A stretch of DNA of 38,345 nt from Tychonema litorale BBK16. Lineage in GTDB: Bacteria; Cyanobacteriota; Cyanobacteriia; Cyanobacteriales; Microcoleaceae. This document shows, in pieces, positions 1 through 8,602 of the stretch. The position numbers were made by a program, and so were the translations under genes. Where the stretch lies: the NCBI RefSeq assembly GCF_021648855.1, contig NZ_JAKJHX010000039.1, forward strand, positions 1-38,345, read 5' to 3'. The notes under the pieces are model-generated. The model was not told where the DNA came from. It ran no database searches and worked only from the letters and a program-made list of their open reading frames with translations. How positions within the stretch are numbered: the first letter of the stretch is position 1; each line of letters opens with the position of its first letter.

Positions 1-2
1 TA

Positions 3-1544
3 CGACGGGTCACACAAGACAATACTGGCAAACGTACAGCAGGTGTGGATGGTATTAAATTACTAACCCCGAAGCAACGATTAGAGCTAGTAAGTCAACT
101 TAAAGTAACTGGTAAATCTCAACCGACTCGTCGGGTAATGATACCAAAACCAGGAACTAATGAGTCAAGACCATTAGGAATACCCACAATGTACGACCGT
201 GCCTTACAAGCAGTTGCGAAAGCAGCACTTGAACCAGAATGGGAGGCAATATTTGAGCCAAACTCATATGGTTTTAGACCAGGCAGGTCTTGTCACGATG
301 CGATTGGAGCTATTTTTCTCAGTATCAGATACAAAGCCAAATACGTGCTAGACGCTGATATTGCCAAATGCTTTGACCGCATTAATCACAAAGCATTACT
401 TGACAAAATCAATACCTATCCAGGACTCCGAAGACAAATTAAGTCCTGGCTTAAAAGCGGGGTATTAGACCAAGGTGAAATCTTCCCAACTAAAGAAGGT
501 ACGCCACAGGGAGGGGTCATTTCCCCACTACTGGCTAACATAGCCCTTCACGGAATGGAAGAACGGGTTAAGCAATACGCGGAAACGCTAACAAAAGGAT
601 ACTCAGGAATCAATAAAAAAGATAAACGAGGTTCTTTAAGTTTAATCCGGTACGCCGATGATTTTGTGATTATTCACAAAGACATTGAAGTAATACTAGC
701 CTGTCAGAAGATAATTGCAGAATGGTTAAGTGATTTTGGCTTAGAATTAAAACCAAGTAAAACAAAATTAACCCACACCCTTAATGAATACAACGGAAAT
801 GTTGGGTTTGAGTTTTTAGGATTTCATGTACAACAACATAAGGTAGGCAACTACCGAAGTGCTAAAAGTACAAACGGAACCTCACTCGGTTTTAAGACAT
901 TAATCACTCCGTCAAAGCCTAAAGTCAAAGCTCACTTGTCGAAAATTGAAGAAGTAATAGACACTCATAACCATTCCCCGCAATACGCCTTAATCAAAAG
1001 GCTAAATCCAATAATTAGGGGGTGGTCAAACTATTACTCAACAGTAGTAAGTAAGGAAACCTTCTCAAGGTTAGACGACCTTATTTACGATAAGTTAAGA
1101 GCATGGGCTAAAAGACGGGGAAAAGGTAGCATCAACAAAGACAAATACTGGCGAACAGTAGGCGACAGAAATTGGTGTTTCAGCACAGAAGAAGGTTTAG
1201 AGCTAACCAAACACCAAGCAACGCCCATAATAAGGCACGTCAAGGTAAAAGGCAGCTCAACACCTTACAACGGTGACTGGATTTACTGGAGCAAAAGACG
1301 TGGAGAATACCCAGAAACGCCGACAAGAGTGGCAACACTTTTGAAAGCACAAAAAGGTAAATGTACCCACTGTGGTCTGTACTTCACACCTACGGACACT
1401 GTAGAAGTTGACCATATCCAACCCCGCTCCCTAGGCGGTAAGGATGAGTATAAAAATCTCCAACTTCTGCATAAACACTGTCACGACACAAAAACGGAAA
1501 ATGACGGTTCCCTAGATAGGAACCATTATAACAATCCGTTTTGA
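3..1544 (+). CDS. ltrA: Group II intron reverse transcriptase/maturase with C-terminal HNH endonuclease (5' partial)
   Basis: This multifunctional protein helps splice its intron RNA and drives retrohoming by target-primed reverse transcription. The reading frame is open to the window edge, and the first visible residues (RRVTQDNTGKRTAGVDG) are the usual RT0/RT1 block, so the true start lies upstream; the GTG at 45 is not the start. Counting from that GTG, the RT active site YADD is at 203-206, and the fingers block PQGGVISPLLAN is at about 154-165. The maturase X domain follows (around 290-350, with RLNPIIRGWSNYY). An HNH domain (CTHCG, VEVDHIQPRSLGG, LLHKHCHD) occupies about 440-485. No frameshift is visible. 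Confidence in the family is very high; only the N-terminus is missing. Confidence 0.95.
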   Translation, partial: RRVTQDNTGKRTAGVDGIKLLTPKQRLELVSQLKVTGKSQPTRRVMIPKPGTNESRPLGIPTMYDRALQAVAKAALEPEWEAIFEPNSYGFRPGRSCHDAIGAIFLSIRYKAKYVLDADIAKCFDRINHKALLDKINTYPGLRRQIKSWLKSGVLDQGEIFPTKEGTPQGGVISPLLANIALHGMEERVKQYAETLTKGYSGINKKDKRGSLSLIRYADDFVIIHKDIEVILACQKIIAEWLSDFGLELKPSKTKLTHTLNEYNGNVGFEFLGFHVQQHKVGNYRSAKSTNGTSLGFKTLITPSKPKVKAHLSKIEEVIDTHNHSPQYALIKRLNPIIRGWSNYYSTVVSKETFSRLDDLIYDKLRAWAKRRGKGSINKDKYWRTVGDRNWCFSTEEGLELTKHQATPIIRHVKVKGSSTPYNGDWIYWSKRRGEYPETPTRVATLLKAQKGKCTHCGLYFTPTDTVEVDHIQPRSLGGKDEYKNLQLLHKHCHDTKTENDGSLDRNHYNNPF

Positions 1545-1577
1545 ATTGTATCCTTAAAAAAGGATGAAGATATCAAG

Positions 1578-1653
1578 GAGCGGAATGAGGCGAAAGTTTC
1601 ACGTTCCGTTCTGAATGAGAGGTAGGGGTAGAAATGCCCCTATCGACTCTAAC
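1578..1653 (+). ncRNA. Group II intron domains V and VI
   Basis: Domain V spans 1578-1611. It has 34 nt, the AGC catalytic triad at 1579-1581, an 8-bp lower stem, a two-nucleotide CG bulge on the 3' side, a 6-bp upper stem and a GAAA tetraloop. All of these match the family's structure. Domain VI follows: a GAG/CTC base, a TAGGGG/CCCCTA upper stem and an unpaired A near 1646 that would be the lariat branch point. The 3' end ...CTCTAAC at 1653 gives the usual AY terminus. The pairing was drawn by eye. Confidence 0.85.
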
Positions 1654-1663
1654 AGTAATATCA

Positions 1664-1753
1664 ATTCCGGTTACACCGGAATGATACAGAGGAGACGGCA
1701 GTGCCGTCTCCCTACCCGAAATAATTCCGTAGGGACACGACACTGTCGTGTCC
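1664..1753. repeat. Cluster of short palindromic repeats
   Basis: Three inverted repeats lie end to end: ATTCCGGTT/ACCGGAAT at 1664-1682, GGAGACGGCA/TGCCGTCTCC at 1691-1711 (followed by CTAC), and GTAGGGACACGACA/TGTCGTGTCC at 1729-1753. Related palindromes recur at 5590-5640, 16726-16961, 27478-27642, 34591-34618 and 36381-36408, nearly always just outside genes. They could fold as RNA hairpins and act as terminators or RNA stabilisers. No T-run follows, so terminator function is not shown. Confidence 0.75.
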
Positions 1754-1770
1754 TAATTTATAAAAAGTGA

Positions 1771-3387
1771 TTAAGAGGCTCCGAAATTGATTTTTGTGAC
1801 TCCGCCAGCGACAACATTAACTGTTTGTTGAATCTGACTACCATCAACTTTTAACTGATAGGTTCCAGGAGAAAGCTCGATCGCGCCAAACCATCCTTTA
1901 CCATCCGCCCGCAGTTGACGAACCTTGCCCGAAGTACCGATCGCCTGTAATGTCAAATTCGCACCATCACAAGTTCGATCGCACTTTTGTAACATTCCGG
2001 CGATCGCACCCATAGTCGGCCGCGACTTCCAAGGCATATCAGGAATCCCCACAGGAGTAGTCCACACAGGCTGAGTTTGAACAGTTTTACCCGTCGCACC
2101 ATCAACGTATTGACTAGGCTGCGATAGCGCGGTATAAAACCAATCATTACTCTGCAACAGGAATTTCCAAGGCTGACGGGGCAAATTACCGCTGCCGCCC
2201 GATCGCAATTCAATGTTGCTGTAAATATTAGTGCTAGCGTAGGAATAAAGCACCGTACCAGCAACGTGATTTCCTTTCGCAGAAGGCGCTTCAGCCCGAC
2301 GAATCTGCCCTAAAGTGTCTTCGATGTAGTTGAGATAATTACCAGGCCCGATCGCAATTTGGCGGTTGTACTGATGGTCTTTAGCATACTCGATCCAATT
2401 GTCGTAACCGCGCTTCTGCTGTGGCTTATACTCCCGCTGGTAAGTCATCGGCATCGCCATATCGATAATTCCTTCTTCCAGCCAAGCCCGCCAATCCTGC
2501 AAAACTTCTCTGTAGGGTTGCGTTTTATACCAAGCTGCATCGTTGTTCGGGCCATCACCCCAGGCGATCGTTGCCGCCGTCACTTTGACTTTTGGCTTAA
2601 TTGCGATCGCCTCTACATAAAGCTTCCGCACTAAATTTGTCACCTGATCGCGCCGCCACTGCATCCACGCGGGATCTGAGGGTGCGGGTTTGCCTGTACG
2701 CCGGGAGTGCTGGTTAAAACGTGCGATCGAAGTAGGATTGTAGCCCCAATTCGGCCCACCGTAGCGCACATAATCCAACTGTACGCCGTCCACATCGTAG
2801 CGCTTCAGCAAGTCCAAATACACGGAAACAGTATAATCTAAAGCGTCTGGATGCCCAGGATCGAGATAACCTTCCGCTTTCCCACCGTAAGTTAGCATCG
2901 CCCAATTGTCTTTTCCTGGGGCATTGGGCCCATGTTGTTGCCAAACGTGATTGGCGGGGAGTTTGCCGCCCGAAGTCACTGGTAACGTTACCATCCAAGC
3001 GTGTACTTCCATGCCTGCGCCGTGGGCTTTGTCAATCAAATCTTGGAGGGGATCGAAACCGGCCGGAACATTGGAATCGATAGTACGTGGTTCGATCGCA
3101 CTGGTGTAAAAAGCATCACCTCGGCGGCGGACTTGGGCAACGATCGCGTTTGCATTGGCCAGTTTGGCATCTGCGATCAGTTTTGTCACTTCTTGGGGTG
3201 TTTTGAAACCGGGATTAAATGCGTCTACCCAGAAGGCGCGAAATTCGGCGGCTTGGGTTTGTGGGGGCGGATTTGCGTTAGCTTGACTCGGAAACCATTG
3301 TGATAACCAGCCTGGAGTCAGGAGGAAACTGATTGTTAAGCCGATCGAAAATAGACTTGACAAAAAGAATGTTTTGTATTTTCGCAT
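1771..3387 (-). CDS. Exported glycosyl-hydrolase-like protein, GHL10 (DUF187/YngK-like) family
   Basis: A predicted secreted (alpha/beta)8-barrel protein of 538 residues. Residues 1-38 form a Sec signal peptide (basic MRKYK, hydrophobic core, cleavage near SQANA). The GHL10 domain begins at AEFRAFWVDAFNPGF (about 47-61) and includes the conserved stretches ANAIVAQVRRRGDAFY and VDGVQLDYVRYGG, whose acidic residues are the likely catalytic region. It ends in a small beta-rich C-terminal domain of about 80 residues. The family is thought to act on cell-wall glycans or exopolysaccharide; the substrate is not known here. The ATG at 3385-3387 precedes a good signal peptide, though no strong ribosome-binding site is visible. 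It stands alone, downstream of an oppositely oriented group II intron. Confidence 0.88.
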   Translation of the reverse strand: MRKYKTFFLSSLFSIGLTISFLLTPGWLSQWFPSQANANPPPQTQAAEFRAFWVDAFNPGFKTPQEVTKLIADAKLANANAIVAQVRRRGDAFYTSAIEPRTIDSNVPAGFDPLQDLIDKAHGAGMEVHAWMVTLPVTSGGKLPANHVWQQHGPNAPGKDNWAMLTYGGKAEGYLDPGHPDALDYTVSVYLDLLKRYDVDGVQLDYVRYGGPNWGYNPTSIARFNQHSRRTGKPAPSDPAWMQWRRDQVTNLVRKLYVEAIAIKPKVKVTAATIAWGDGPNNDAAWYKTQPYREVLQDWRAWLEEGIIDMAMPMTYQREYKPQQKRGYDNWIEYAKDHQYNRQIAIGPGNYLNYIEDTLGQIRRAEAPSAKGNHVAGTVLYSYASTNIYSNIELRSGGSGNLPRQPWKFLLQSNDWFYTALSQPSQYVDGATGKTVQTQPVWTTPVGIPDMPWKSRPTMGAIAGMLQKCDRTCDGANLTLQAIGTSGKVRQLRADGKGWFGAIELSPGTYQLKVDGSQIQQTVNVVAGGVTKINFGAS

Positions 3388-3570
3388 CAGAATTGTGTGA
3401 GAGAGCGTTTAACTGTCCTTTACGGACTGTTGGTTTGAGCGTCCGCTTGACATTTTCGCACAATGGTATATTATTCGGGCAAATAAGTAAAATCGGTATT
3501 GCAAAATACGTGAGATGGAATAAAAGGCGATCGAGCCTCTTACTCCCTTCCCGATAAAGATTATCTACTT

Positions 3571-3624
3571 CTTCCTTCTTCTTCTTTCTTTCTTTCTTCG
3601 TGTCCTTCGCGTCTTCGCGGTTCA
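3571..3624. repeat. Pyrimidine-rich tract plus common cyanobacterial interspersed repeat
   Basis: A run of CTT/TTC units leads into a sequence that, read on the minus strand, encodes the NREDAKDTKKE peptide. This peptide turns up in many spurious cyanobacterial ORFs. It is an interspersed intergenic repeat, not a gene. It lies between the GHL10 gene and the RHH-like gene; the rest of 3388-3680 holds no gene I can support. Confidence 0.5.
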
Positions 3625-3680
3625 ATAATACTAATCCAATTTGGACTAAAATAAACTGAAATAGCGATCGGCAACATCAC

Positions 3681-3923
3681 CTAATTTTCATTGGTCAATT
3701 TGGCAAAAACTGCTTGAACTTCATCATCGCTGGCAAAGTCTCCAGCTTCTGCTTCGGCAACACCTTTATTGATTTCATCAAGCAGCCATTGATAGATTTC
3801 TAAGTAAGAAGCGATCGCTTCGTTCAAAACATAGGTTAAATCGCGATCCATAACAGTAGCAATCGCCCTGAGCGCTTCTTGTTTGTCGCTATCAATTGGA
3901 AAGGTCACATTCTCTTGGTTCAT
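3681..3923 (-). CDS. Small ribbon-helix-helix (CopG/ParD-like) protein, putative solitary antitoxin
   Basis: An 80-residue protein. Its N-terminus (NVTFPIDSDKQEALRAIATV) followed by MDRDLTYVLNEAIASYL has the beta-strand/helix/turn/helix pattern of ribbon-helix-helix transcription factors. An acidic C-terminal tail (about 50-80) would suit toxin neutralisation. A ribosome-binding site (AAGAGGCAG) precedes the ATG. In ParDE/RelBE-type systems the toxin normally follows directly. Here the roughly 290 bp downstream hold no ORF resembling RelE/ParE/PIN, so either the partner has been lost or the protein acts alone. The antitoxin role is inferred from fold and size only. Confidence 0.7.
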   Translation of the reverse strand: MNQENVTFPIDSDKQEALRAIATVMDRDLTYVLNEAIASYLEIYQWLLDEINKGVAEAEAGDFASDDEVQAVFAKLTNEN

Positions 3924-4209
3924 TGCTGCCTCTTGCTGTGATGGGAAGAGATTAGAATGCTACTATGATAGCCTATAGATGCCAATTATAGTAAAAATTA
4001 ACTGTAATCGCGATCAACTTTCCCCCAACTAATCATAAATTTATCGATAAACAACTACTGAACACAATAAATTTTTTATATGATAACTCAATGGCAATCA
4101 ATAACTACTCGTAATGTCATATACTTATCATGCCAGCGGTTGAGGTTTCCCGGAAAATTCCGATCGCACTCAGTAAATCAAATAACTAACTAGCCAAAAT
4201 ATCTTTCCT
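3924..4209. other. Intergenic region upstream of the AmpG-type transporter
   Basis: AT-rich region between two divergently transcribed genes; no ORF is supportable. It contains the segment ATATACTTATCATG (start 4119) followed by GCGGTTGAGG. This recurs almost unchanged at 21119-21143, in the upstream region of the large repeat membrane protein. No clear promoter hexamers could be fixed. Confidence 0.4.
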
Positions 4210-5574
4210 ATGGAAAAAAAACATAACGCTGGATTGTGGGTATCAGTATTATACTTCGCTCAAGGTCTCCCTTACACCGTCGTTAATTTAATGTCGGTGA
4301 TTTTTTTAAAAGGTATGGGTACCAGCAACGAGTTAATTGGATTGACAAGTCTGTTGTCTTTTCCCTGGGTTTTAAAAGGTTTGTGGGGCCCCGTAGTTGA
4401 TATGTACTCCACTAAACGTAAGTGGATTTTAAACACCGAAATCATTTGCGCTTTTCTGTTTGCGGCCCTAGCTTTTGGTGTATTAATGCCCCAGGCTATC
4501 ATTATATCTGTGGTGATCCTAACTGCGATCGCCTTTGCATCCGCAACTCACGACATCGCCATTGATGGATTCTATTTAAACACGCTGAATAAAGACCAAC
4601 AAGCCTTGTTTGTGGGTGTTCGCAACACGGCTTATAGAGGTGCTGTGATTCTCGGTAGTGGCGTATTGGTTTTCTTCGCCGGTAAGCTAGCAGAAGAACA
4701 TTTAGTCACCGGAACCGGAAGCGATACTAAAGTATATCAGGACATTTCCCTGTCATTTTTAGGTTCATCATTTAAGGTGTCAGCGCTTCAGTATGGATGG
4801 GCGACAGCATTTGGGATTTGTGCCATTATATTTGTACTGATTTATTTGTTTCAGCGCTGGTATCTGCCCTATCCTAAAAGTCACGATATCGAATTCGGCG
4901 CACCTAGAAAAACCATCAGCTTTATTGAGTCATTTACTACCTATTTTCAGCAAGAAAAGATTGGTTGGATTGTCGCTTATGTCTTAATCTTTCGATTGGG
5001 TGATGCCTTGACTTTTAAAATGGCTCCTCCATTTTTAATGGATAAAGTCGAGAAAGGAGGATTAGCAGTTTCTACCTCAGATATGGGCTTGTTATCGGGT
5101 ACTTTAGGGGTAATGTTTCTGTTAGTTGGTGGGTTGTTAGGTGGCTATTTGATTGCCAAACAAGGACTGAAAAAATGGATGTGGCCAACGGCTATTCTGC
5201 AAAATTCGACTAATGTGCTGTATTGGCTGTTAGCGATAAATCAGCCGGGAATTGAATGGGCTTATGCGGTAAACTCGATCGAGCAATTTACCTACGGACT
5301 TGGCGTAGCAGCCTATACAGTGTTCCTGATGCGGACTGTTCGCCCAGAATATGAAGCCTCCCATTATGCGATTACAACTGCCTTCATGGCCGCAGGAGTG
5401 CTGATTCCTGGGGTTTTTAGCGGCTATTTACAGGCGGATCTCGGCTATCAAAATTATTTCTTGATGAGCGCACTGGCTGTGATTCCGGGTATGATGACAA
5501 TCTTCTTTTTGCCACTAGAAGATGAACCAAAATTAGCATCAATGCCGAGGCCAGGATTGGACGATCCAGATTAA
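4210..5574 (+). CDS. MFS permease of the AmpG / PAT (peptide-acetyl-CoA transporter) type
   Basis: A 454-residue inner-membrane protein with about 12 hydrophobic helices. The N-terminus (LYFAQGLPYTVVNLM, then LIGLTSLLSFPWVLKGLWGPVVD) is characteristic of the AmpG subfamily, as is the helix-4 stretch ASATHDIAIDGFYL. AmpG proteins import anhydro-muropeptides for cell-wall recycling. Some relatives carry other substrates, so the cargo is an inference. The central loop (about 155-185, with TGTGSDTKVYQD) is longer than in enterobacterial AmpG. The ATG has no clear Shine-Dalgarno. The gene stands alone and is followed by palindromic repeats at 5590-5640. Confidence 0.82.
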   Translation: MEKKHNAGLWVSVLYFAQGLPYTVVNLMSVIFLKGMGTSNELIGLTSLLSFPWVLKGLWGPVVDMYSTKRKWILNTEIICAFLFAALAFGVLMPQAIIISVVILTAIAFASATHDIAIDGFYLNTLNKDQQALFVGVRNTAYRGAVILGSGVLVFFAGKLAEEHLVTGTGSDTKVYQDISLSFLGSSFKVSALQYGWATAFGICAIIFVLIYLFQRWYLPYPKSHDIEFGAPRKTISFIESFTTYFQQEKIGWIVAYVLIFRLGDALTFKMAPPFLMDKVEKGGLAVSTSDMGLLSGTLGVMFLLVGGLLGGYLIAKQGLKKWMWPTAILQNSTNVLYWLLAINQPGIEWAYAVNSIEQFTYGLGVAAYTVFLMRTVRPEYEASHYAITTAFMAAGVLIPGVFSGYLQADLGYQNYFLMSALAVIPGMMTIFFLPLEDEPKLASMPRPGLDDPD

Positions 5575-5589
5575 TCAATTAGTAAATCA

Positions 5590-5640
5590 GGAGACGGCAC
5601 TGCCGTCTCCTCCATTTCTATTATTCCAGTTAAACTGGAA
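5590..5640. repeat. Palindromic repeat pair between convergent genes
   Basis: GGAGACGGCA/TGCCGTCTCC at 5590-5610 and TTCCAGTT/AACTGGAA at 5624-5640. These are the same two palindrome types as at 1664-1711, in the opposite order. They lie between the stop codons of the AmpG-type gene and the RTX lipase-like gene, so they may serve as a bidirectional 3'-end structure. Confidence 0.65.
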
Positions 5641-5645
5641 GTCAA

Positions 5646-7013
5646 TTAAATTGAAATGAAATCAGTAGCTGTGAGAGCGATTATTTGAATACCAGTTTGA
5701 ATACCGGGAATAGTGGCAAGAACTTCACCACTGCTAGCGAGTTCGATCGCAATTGCAGTCGGAGTTGGATTAACTCTCAGTTGACTAAAGGTCAAACCTC
5801 TACTCAAACCGATTAAATCTTCACCTTTCTGAAACTGAGAAATTATGTCAGTACCAGCCCCTGTTCCTAATACAAAAACATCCCGTCCAGCACCACCAAT
5901 TAATGAATCACTACCCAATCCACCAACTAGCGTATCATTACCTTCTCCCCCATTCAAACTATCATCTCCTTTGCCACCGAAAAGCAAATCATTATCAGTT
6001 CCACCACTAATAGTATCGTTATTTCGATTGCCGCTGAGAGTATCATTTCCACCATTACCAATGATCGTATCATCCCCTGCTAAACCAAAAGCTGTATTGT
6101 TCGCACCATCACCCAACAAATTATTAGGTTTTGATGGATCTAGAGCAGTTTGGATGGCAATAACATTTCCGAAAAATGAATATCCAGGACTTACTCTCAC
6201 TTGCTCTGATGTGGCACGAGATTGTAATCCTGCTTTCAGTGGCAATGCGGAATCCAAGCCAGCTAATAGCTCTAAATAATCTGAATCTACGAAAGTAAAA
6301 TCAGGACGATTCAACTGTTCTATAGGTATTTCTCTCTGAGTAAAACCGGGAGGTGGAGTTGTCAGAAAATCAGATGCCGTATGTTTTTGTAAGACAAGTG
6401 GCGGGCTGATAATTGGGTCAACAAATGTTTGAAAAAACACTCTTCCTGGCAGAAAAGCTTCTCCTCCCAGACTCACAAAGTCACCACTAACAATGTAGTG
6501 AGTTACATTCTTGCCCGCACCGACTTTTTGCTTAAATATATTGACTGTATCCTGATCGATTCCGGGAGAATTGAAGGTGACAATATCTCCGATCGCAGAT
6601 GTGAACTCGGTAGCTGCTAGTTGCGTCAAAGCACCGCCTAAGCTATGTCCAAGAACGTCTGGTGGTAAGCGGTTGGGGTTTTTTGTGGTATCTTGACCGA
6701 TTTGTGTCAGCCAGTTTCCTAGTGCTTGTTTGTTGGCTTCAAACTGGTTGAAACCGATACCTCGTTTGTCTGCATTGGCCAAATCGTCGATCGCACCATC
6801 AACGCCCCGAAATACTAGAACTGGCGGTTTGTCTGGGGTGGTGGAGATTAAACCGATCGCATGAAATCCCGTGGTTGGATCGTCGAATGTGCGATCGATT
6901 CGATAGCCGACAGCAGTCAAACCACCTTGAACTAGAACTTGTAATAGGGGGTTATCATCAATGTAAACTAATCGCTTGGCAATATTTTCGTAAACTGCGG
7001 GAGAGGATGGCAT
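5646..7013 (-). CDS. RTX-repeat lipase-like protein (class 3 lipase / Mbeg1-like), copy 1
   Basis: A 455-residue protein. An N-terminal alpha/beta-hydrolase half carries the nucleophile elbow GHSLGG (122-127, Ser124), with Asp178 (SGDFVS) and His211 as candidate triad partners. About nine glycine-rich RTX nonapeptides (GDDTIIGNG, GGNDTLSGN and so on, 300-380) bind calcium. A C-terminal module (FVLGTGAGTDIISQF...DLIGLSRGLTF) is shared with two other proteins here. There is no signal peptide, so type I secretion is inferred. I place the start at the ATG at 7011-7013, not the GTG eight codons upstream, because AGGA lies ten bases before it and the length then equals that of the tandem paralogue. 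It lies 84 bp downstream of that paralogue, same strand. Confidence 0.85.
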   Translation of the reverse strand: MPSSPAVYENIAKRLVYIDDNPLLQVLVQGGLTAVGYRIDRTFDDPTTGFHAIGLISTTPDKPPVLVFRGVDGAIDDLANADKRGIGFNQFEANKQALGNWLTQIGQDTTKNPNRLPPDVLGHSLGGALTQLAATEFTSAIGDIVTFNSPGIDQDTVNIFKQKVGAGKNVTHYIVSGDFVSLGGEAFLPGRVFFQTFVDPIISPPLVLQKHTASDFLTTPPPGFTQREIPIEQLNRPDFTFVDSDYLELLAGLDSALPLKAGLQSRATSEQVRVSPGYSFFGNVIAIQTALDPSKPNNLLGDGANNTAFGLAGDDTIIGNGGNDTLSGNRNNDTISGGTDNDLLFGGKGDDSLNGGEGNDTLVGGLGSDSLIGGAGRDVFVLGTGAGTDIISQFQKGEDLIGLSRGLTFSQLRVNPTPTAIAIELASSGEVLATIPGIQTGIQIIALTATDFISI

Positions 7014-7097
7014 ATTTTTCTGTTCCTGTATTTTCACTTGAGGTTACTATTAAACCTAATTAAATCATTTTACACTACCAAGCATTTATTTGCATTT

Positions 7098-8465
7098 TTA
7101 AAGTTGCACAAAATCTGGTCTAGAAATATTGCTTACAGATACACCCATAATAGTAGCAAGAATTTCGCCAGTAATCGGGATAGTAATTAAAGCTCCATCA
7201 GCACTTTGACTAATTCTAATCTGAGCAAAAGTTAGACCACGCGACAGTGCAATTAAATCTTGAGAGTCTTCAAAATCTACAATAGTATCTGCTCCACCGC
7301 CGGATTCTAATACAAAACGATCGCGTCCTTTACCACCAATTAAAATATCATTACCAAATTCCCCAGCAATCAAATCATCCCCATCACCGCCGTTTAAATC
7401 ATCGTTATTTCTGCCGCCATATAAGAAGTCATCTCCACCACCACCAGTGATATTGTCGTTACCTCTATTACCTCTAAGAGTATCGTTACCACCATTGCCG
7501 ATAATAGTGTCATCTCCGCCGCCACCGGTAGCTGCATTATTGCGATCGTCTCCTGATAAATAGTTGGGTTGTAGGGGAGCCAAACCAACTTGAATTTGTT
7601 TGATTAGTTCCACAAAAGAGAATTCTGGAGCTGTTCTCAAACTCTCAGCACTGGCTCTTGTCCTCATTGCTATTGATACCTCTGGAAGGGCATAATTCAT
7701 GGCAGCTATAAATTCTTTAAAGTCCGAGTCATTGTTATAAGTAAACTCTGGACTATTCAAGTCTTCGACGGAGATTTGCCTTTGAAAAAAACCGACTGGT
7801 GGATTACTTAATAGTTTTTCTGAGCGATGTTTAGCTAAGACTGCTAGAGGGTCAATATTGGAATCTGTAAAAGTTTGAATAAATGCTTTTCCTGGCAAAA
7901 AGCCTTCTCCAAACAGGCTAACAAAATCTCCGCTAACGATGTAATGATTAGCTGTTTTATTAGGGGTTCTGCTGAGATTGCGTCTAAAAGTATTGACTGT
8001 GGTTTTCGAGACTCCGGGAGAATTGAAAGTAAATACATTACCAGTAATCAAATTAGACTCAGTAGCGACTATTTGTGCGATCGCACCGCCGACACTATGA
8101 CCAATCACATCCGGTAGTAACAAATTCGGATTTTGACCAGAATTTGTACCAATTTCTTTCAGCCAATTGTTGATCGCATCTTTATTGTTTTCAAATTCAG
8201 GAAAACCAATGTTGCGCGAATCTGCAAATACACCATCATCACCGATAAAATCCGTGCCGCGAAATACCAGCACTGGCGGGTTCTGTGGATCTATCGCCCC
8301 GAAGCCGATCGCATAAAAACCAGTCTGCGGATCGTCAAAAACGCGATCGATATAATAGCCATTAGTATCCAGAAAACGCGAAACAAGATTTTGTGAATCT
8401 GGTCGCTCGTTCACATAAACAATAGACTTAGCTAAAGATTCATAAACCGCAGGGGATACACTCAT
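7098..8465 (-). CDS. RTX-repeat lipase-like protein (class 3 lipase / Mbeg1-like), copy 2
   Basis: A tandem paralogue of the gene ending at 5646, also 455 residues. It has GHSVGG at 122-127 (Ser124), the conserved HYIVSGDFVSLFGEGFLPG block, and RTX repeats over about 300-385 (GGDDTIIGNG, GGGDDFLYGG and others). The same C-terminal module follows (RFVLESGGGADTIVDF...DLIALSRGLTF). No Sec signal is visible; secretion by a type I exporter through the C-terminus is inferred. The ATG at 8463-8465 aligns with the start of the paralogue (SPAVYE at residues 4-9); the TTG 15 codons upstream is less likely. The two copies have diverged substantially, so the duplication is not recent. The lipid substrate is unknown. 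Confidence 0.85.
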   Translation of the reverse strand: MSVSPAVYESLAKSIVYVNERPDSQNLVSRFLDTNGYYIDRVFDDPQTGFYAIGFGAIDPQNPPVLVFRGTDFIGDDGVFADSRNIGFPEFENNKDAINNWLKEIGTNSGQNPNLLLPDVIGHSVGGAIAQIVATESNLITGNVFTFNSPGVSKTTVNTFRRNLSRTPNKTANHYIVSGDFVSLFGEGFLPGKAFIQTFTDSNIDPLAVLAKHRSEKLLSNPPVGFFQRQISVEDLNSPEFTYNNDSDFKEFIAAMNYALPEVSIAMRTRASAESLRTAPEFSFVELIKQIQVGLAPLQPNYLSGDDRNNAATGGGGDDTIIGNGGNDTLRGNRGNDNITGGGGDDFLYGGRNNDDLNGGDGDDLIAGEFGNDILIGGKGRDRFVLESGGGADTIVDFEDSQDLIALSRGLTFAQIRISQSADGALITIPITGEILATIMGVSVSNISRPDFVQL

Positions 8466-8602
8466 AATATTATTTTTTGTGTTTGTTGCTATTGATGACC
8501 GCCCAGTCAAGGAGCTAATTGTGCCTTTGAGATAATTATAGCCGATCGCATTTATATGATATACTTAAAATTATCAACTCTAAGATTAAGATTGTTACAG
8601 TT

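Larger units (their letters stand above)
1..1653 (+). mobile_element. Group II intron, 3' portion (chloroplast-like class), 5' end outside window
   Basis: The window opens inside the intron-encoded protein and runs through the catalytic 3' RNA domains. A 34-nt domain V at 1578-1611 and a domain VI hairpin at about 1617-1650 follow the ORF at normal spacing. The predicted 3' splice end is near 1653, seven nucleotides after the likely branch-point A at 1646. The 5' domains I-III and the 5' exon are not in the window, so exon identity is unknown. The 3' exon is non-coding and quickly enters a palindromic repeat region. An intact ORF and a perfectly paired domain V suggest a recently active element. 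The class is inferred from the RT-HNH architecture. Confidence 0.88.

Noticed and set aside
3278..3625. 115-residue minus-strand ORF
   Set aside because: Its N-terminus is the translation of a common intergenic repeat (NREDAKDTKKE), and the rest overlaps the signal-peptide region of the GHL10 gene in another frame.
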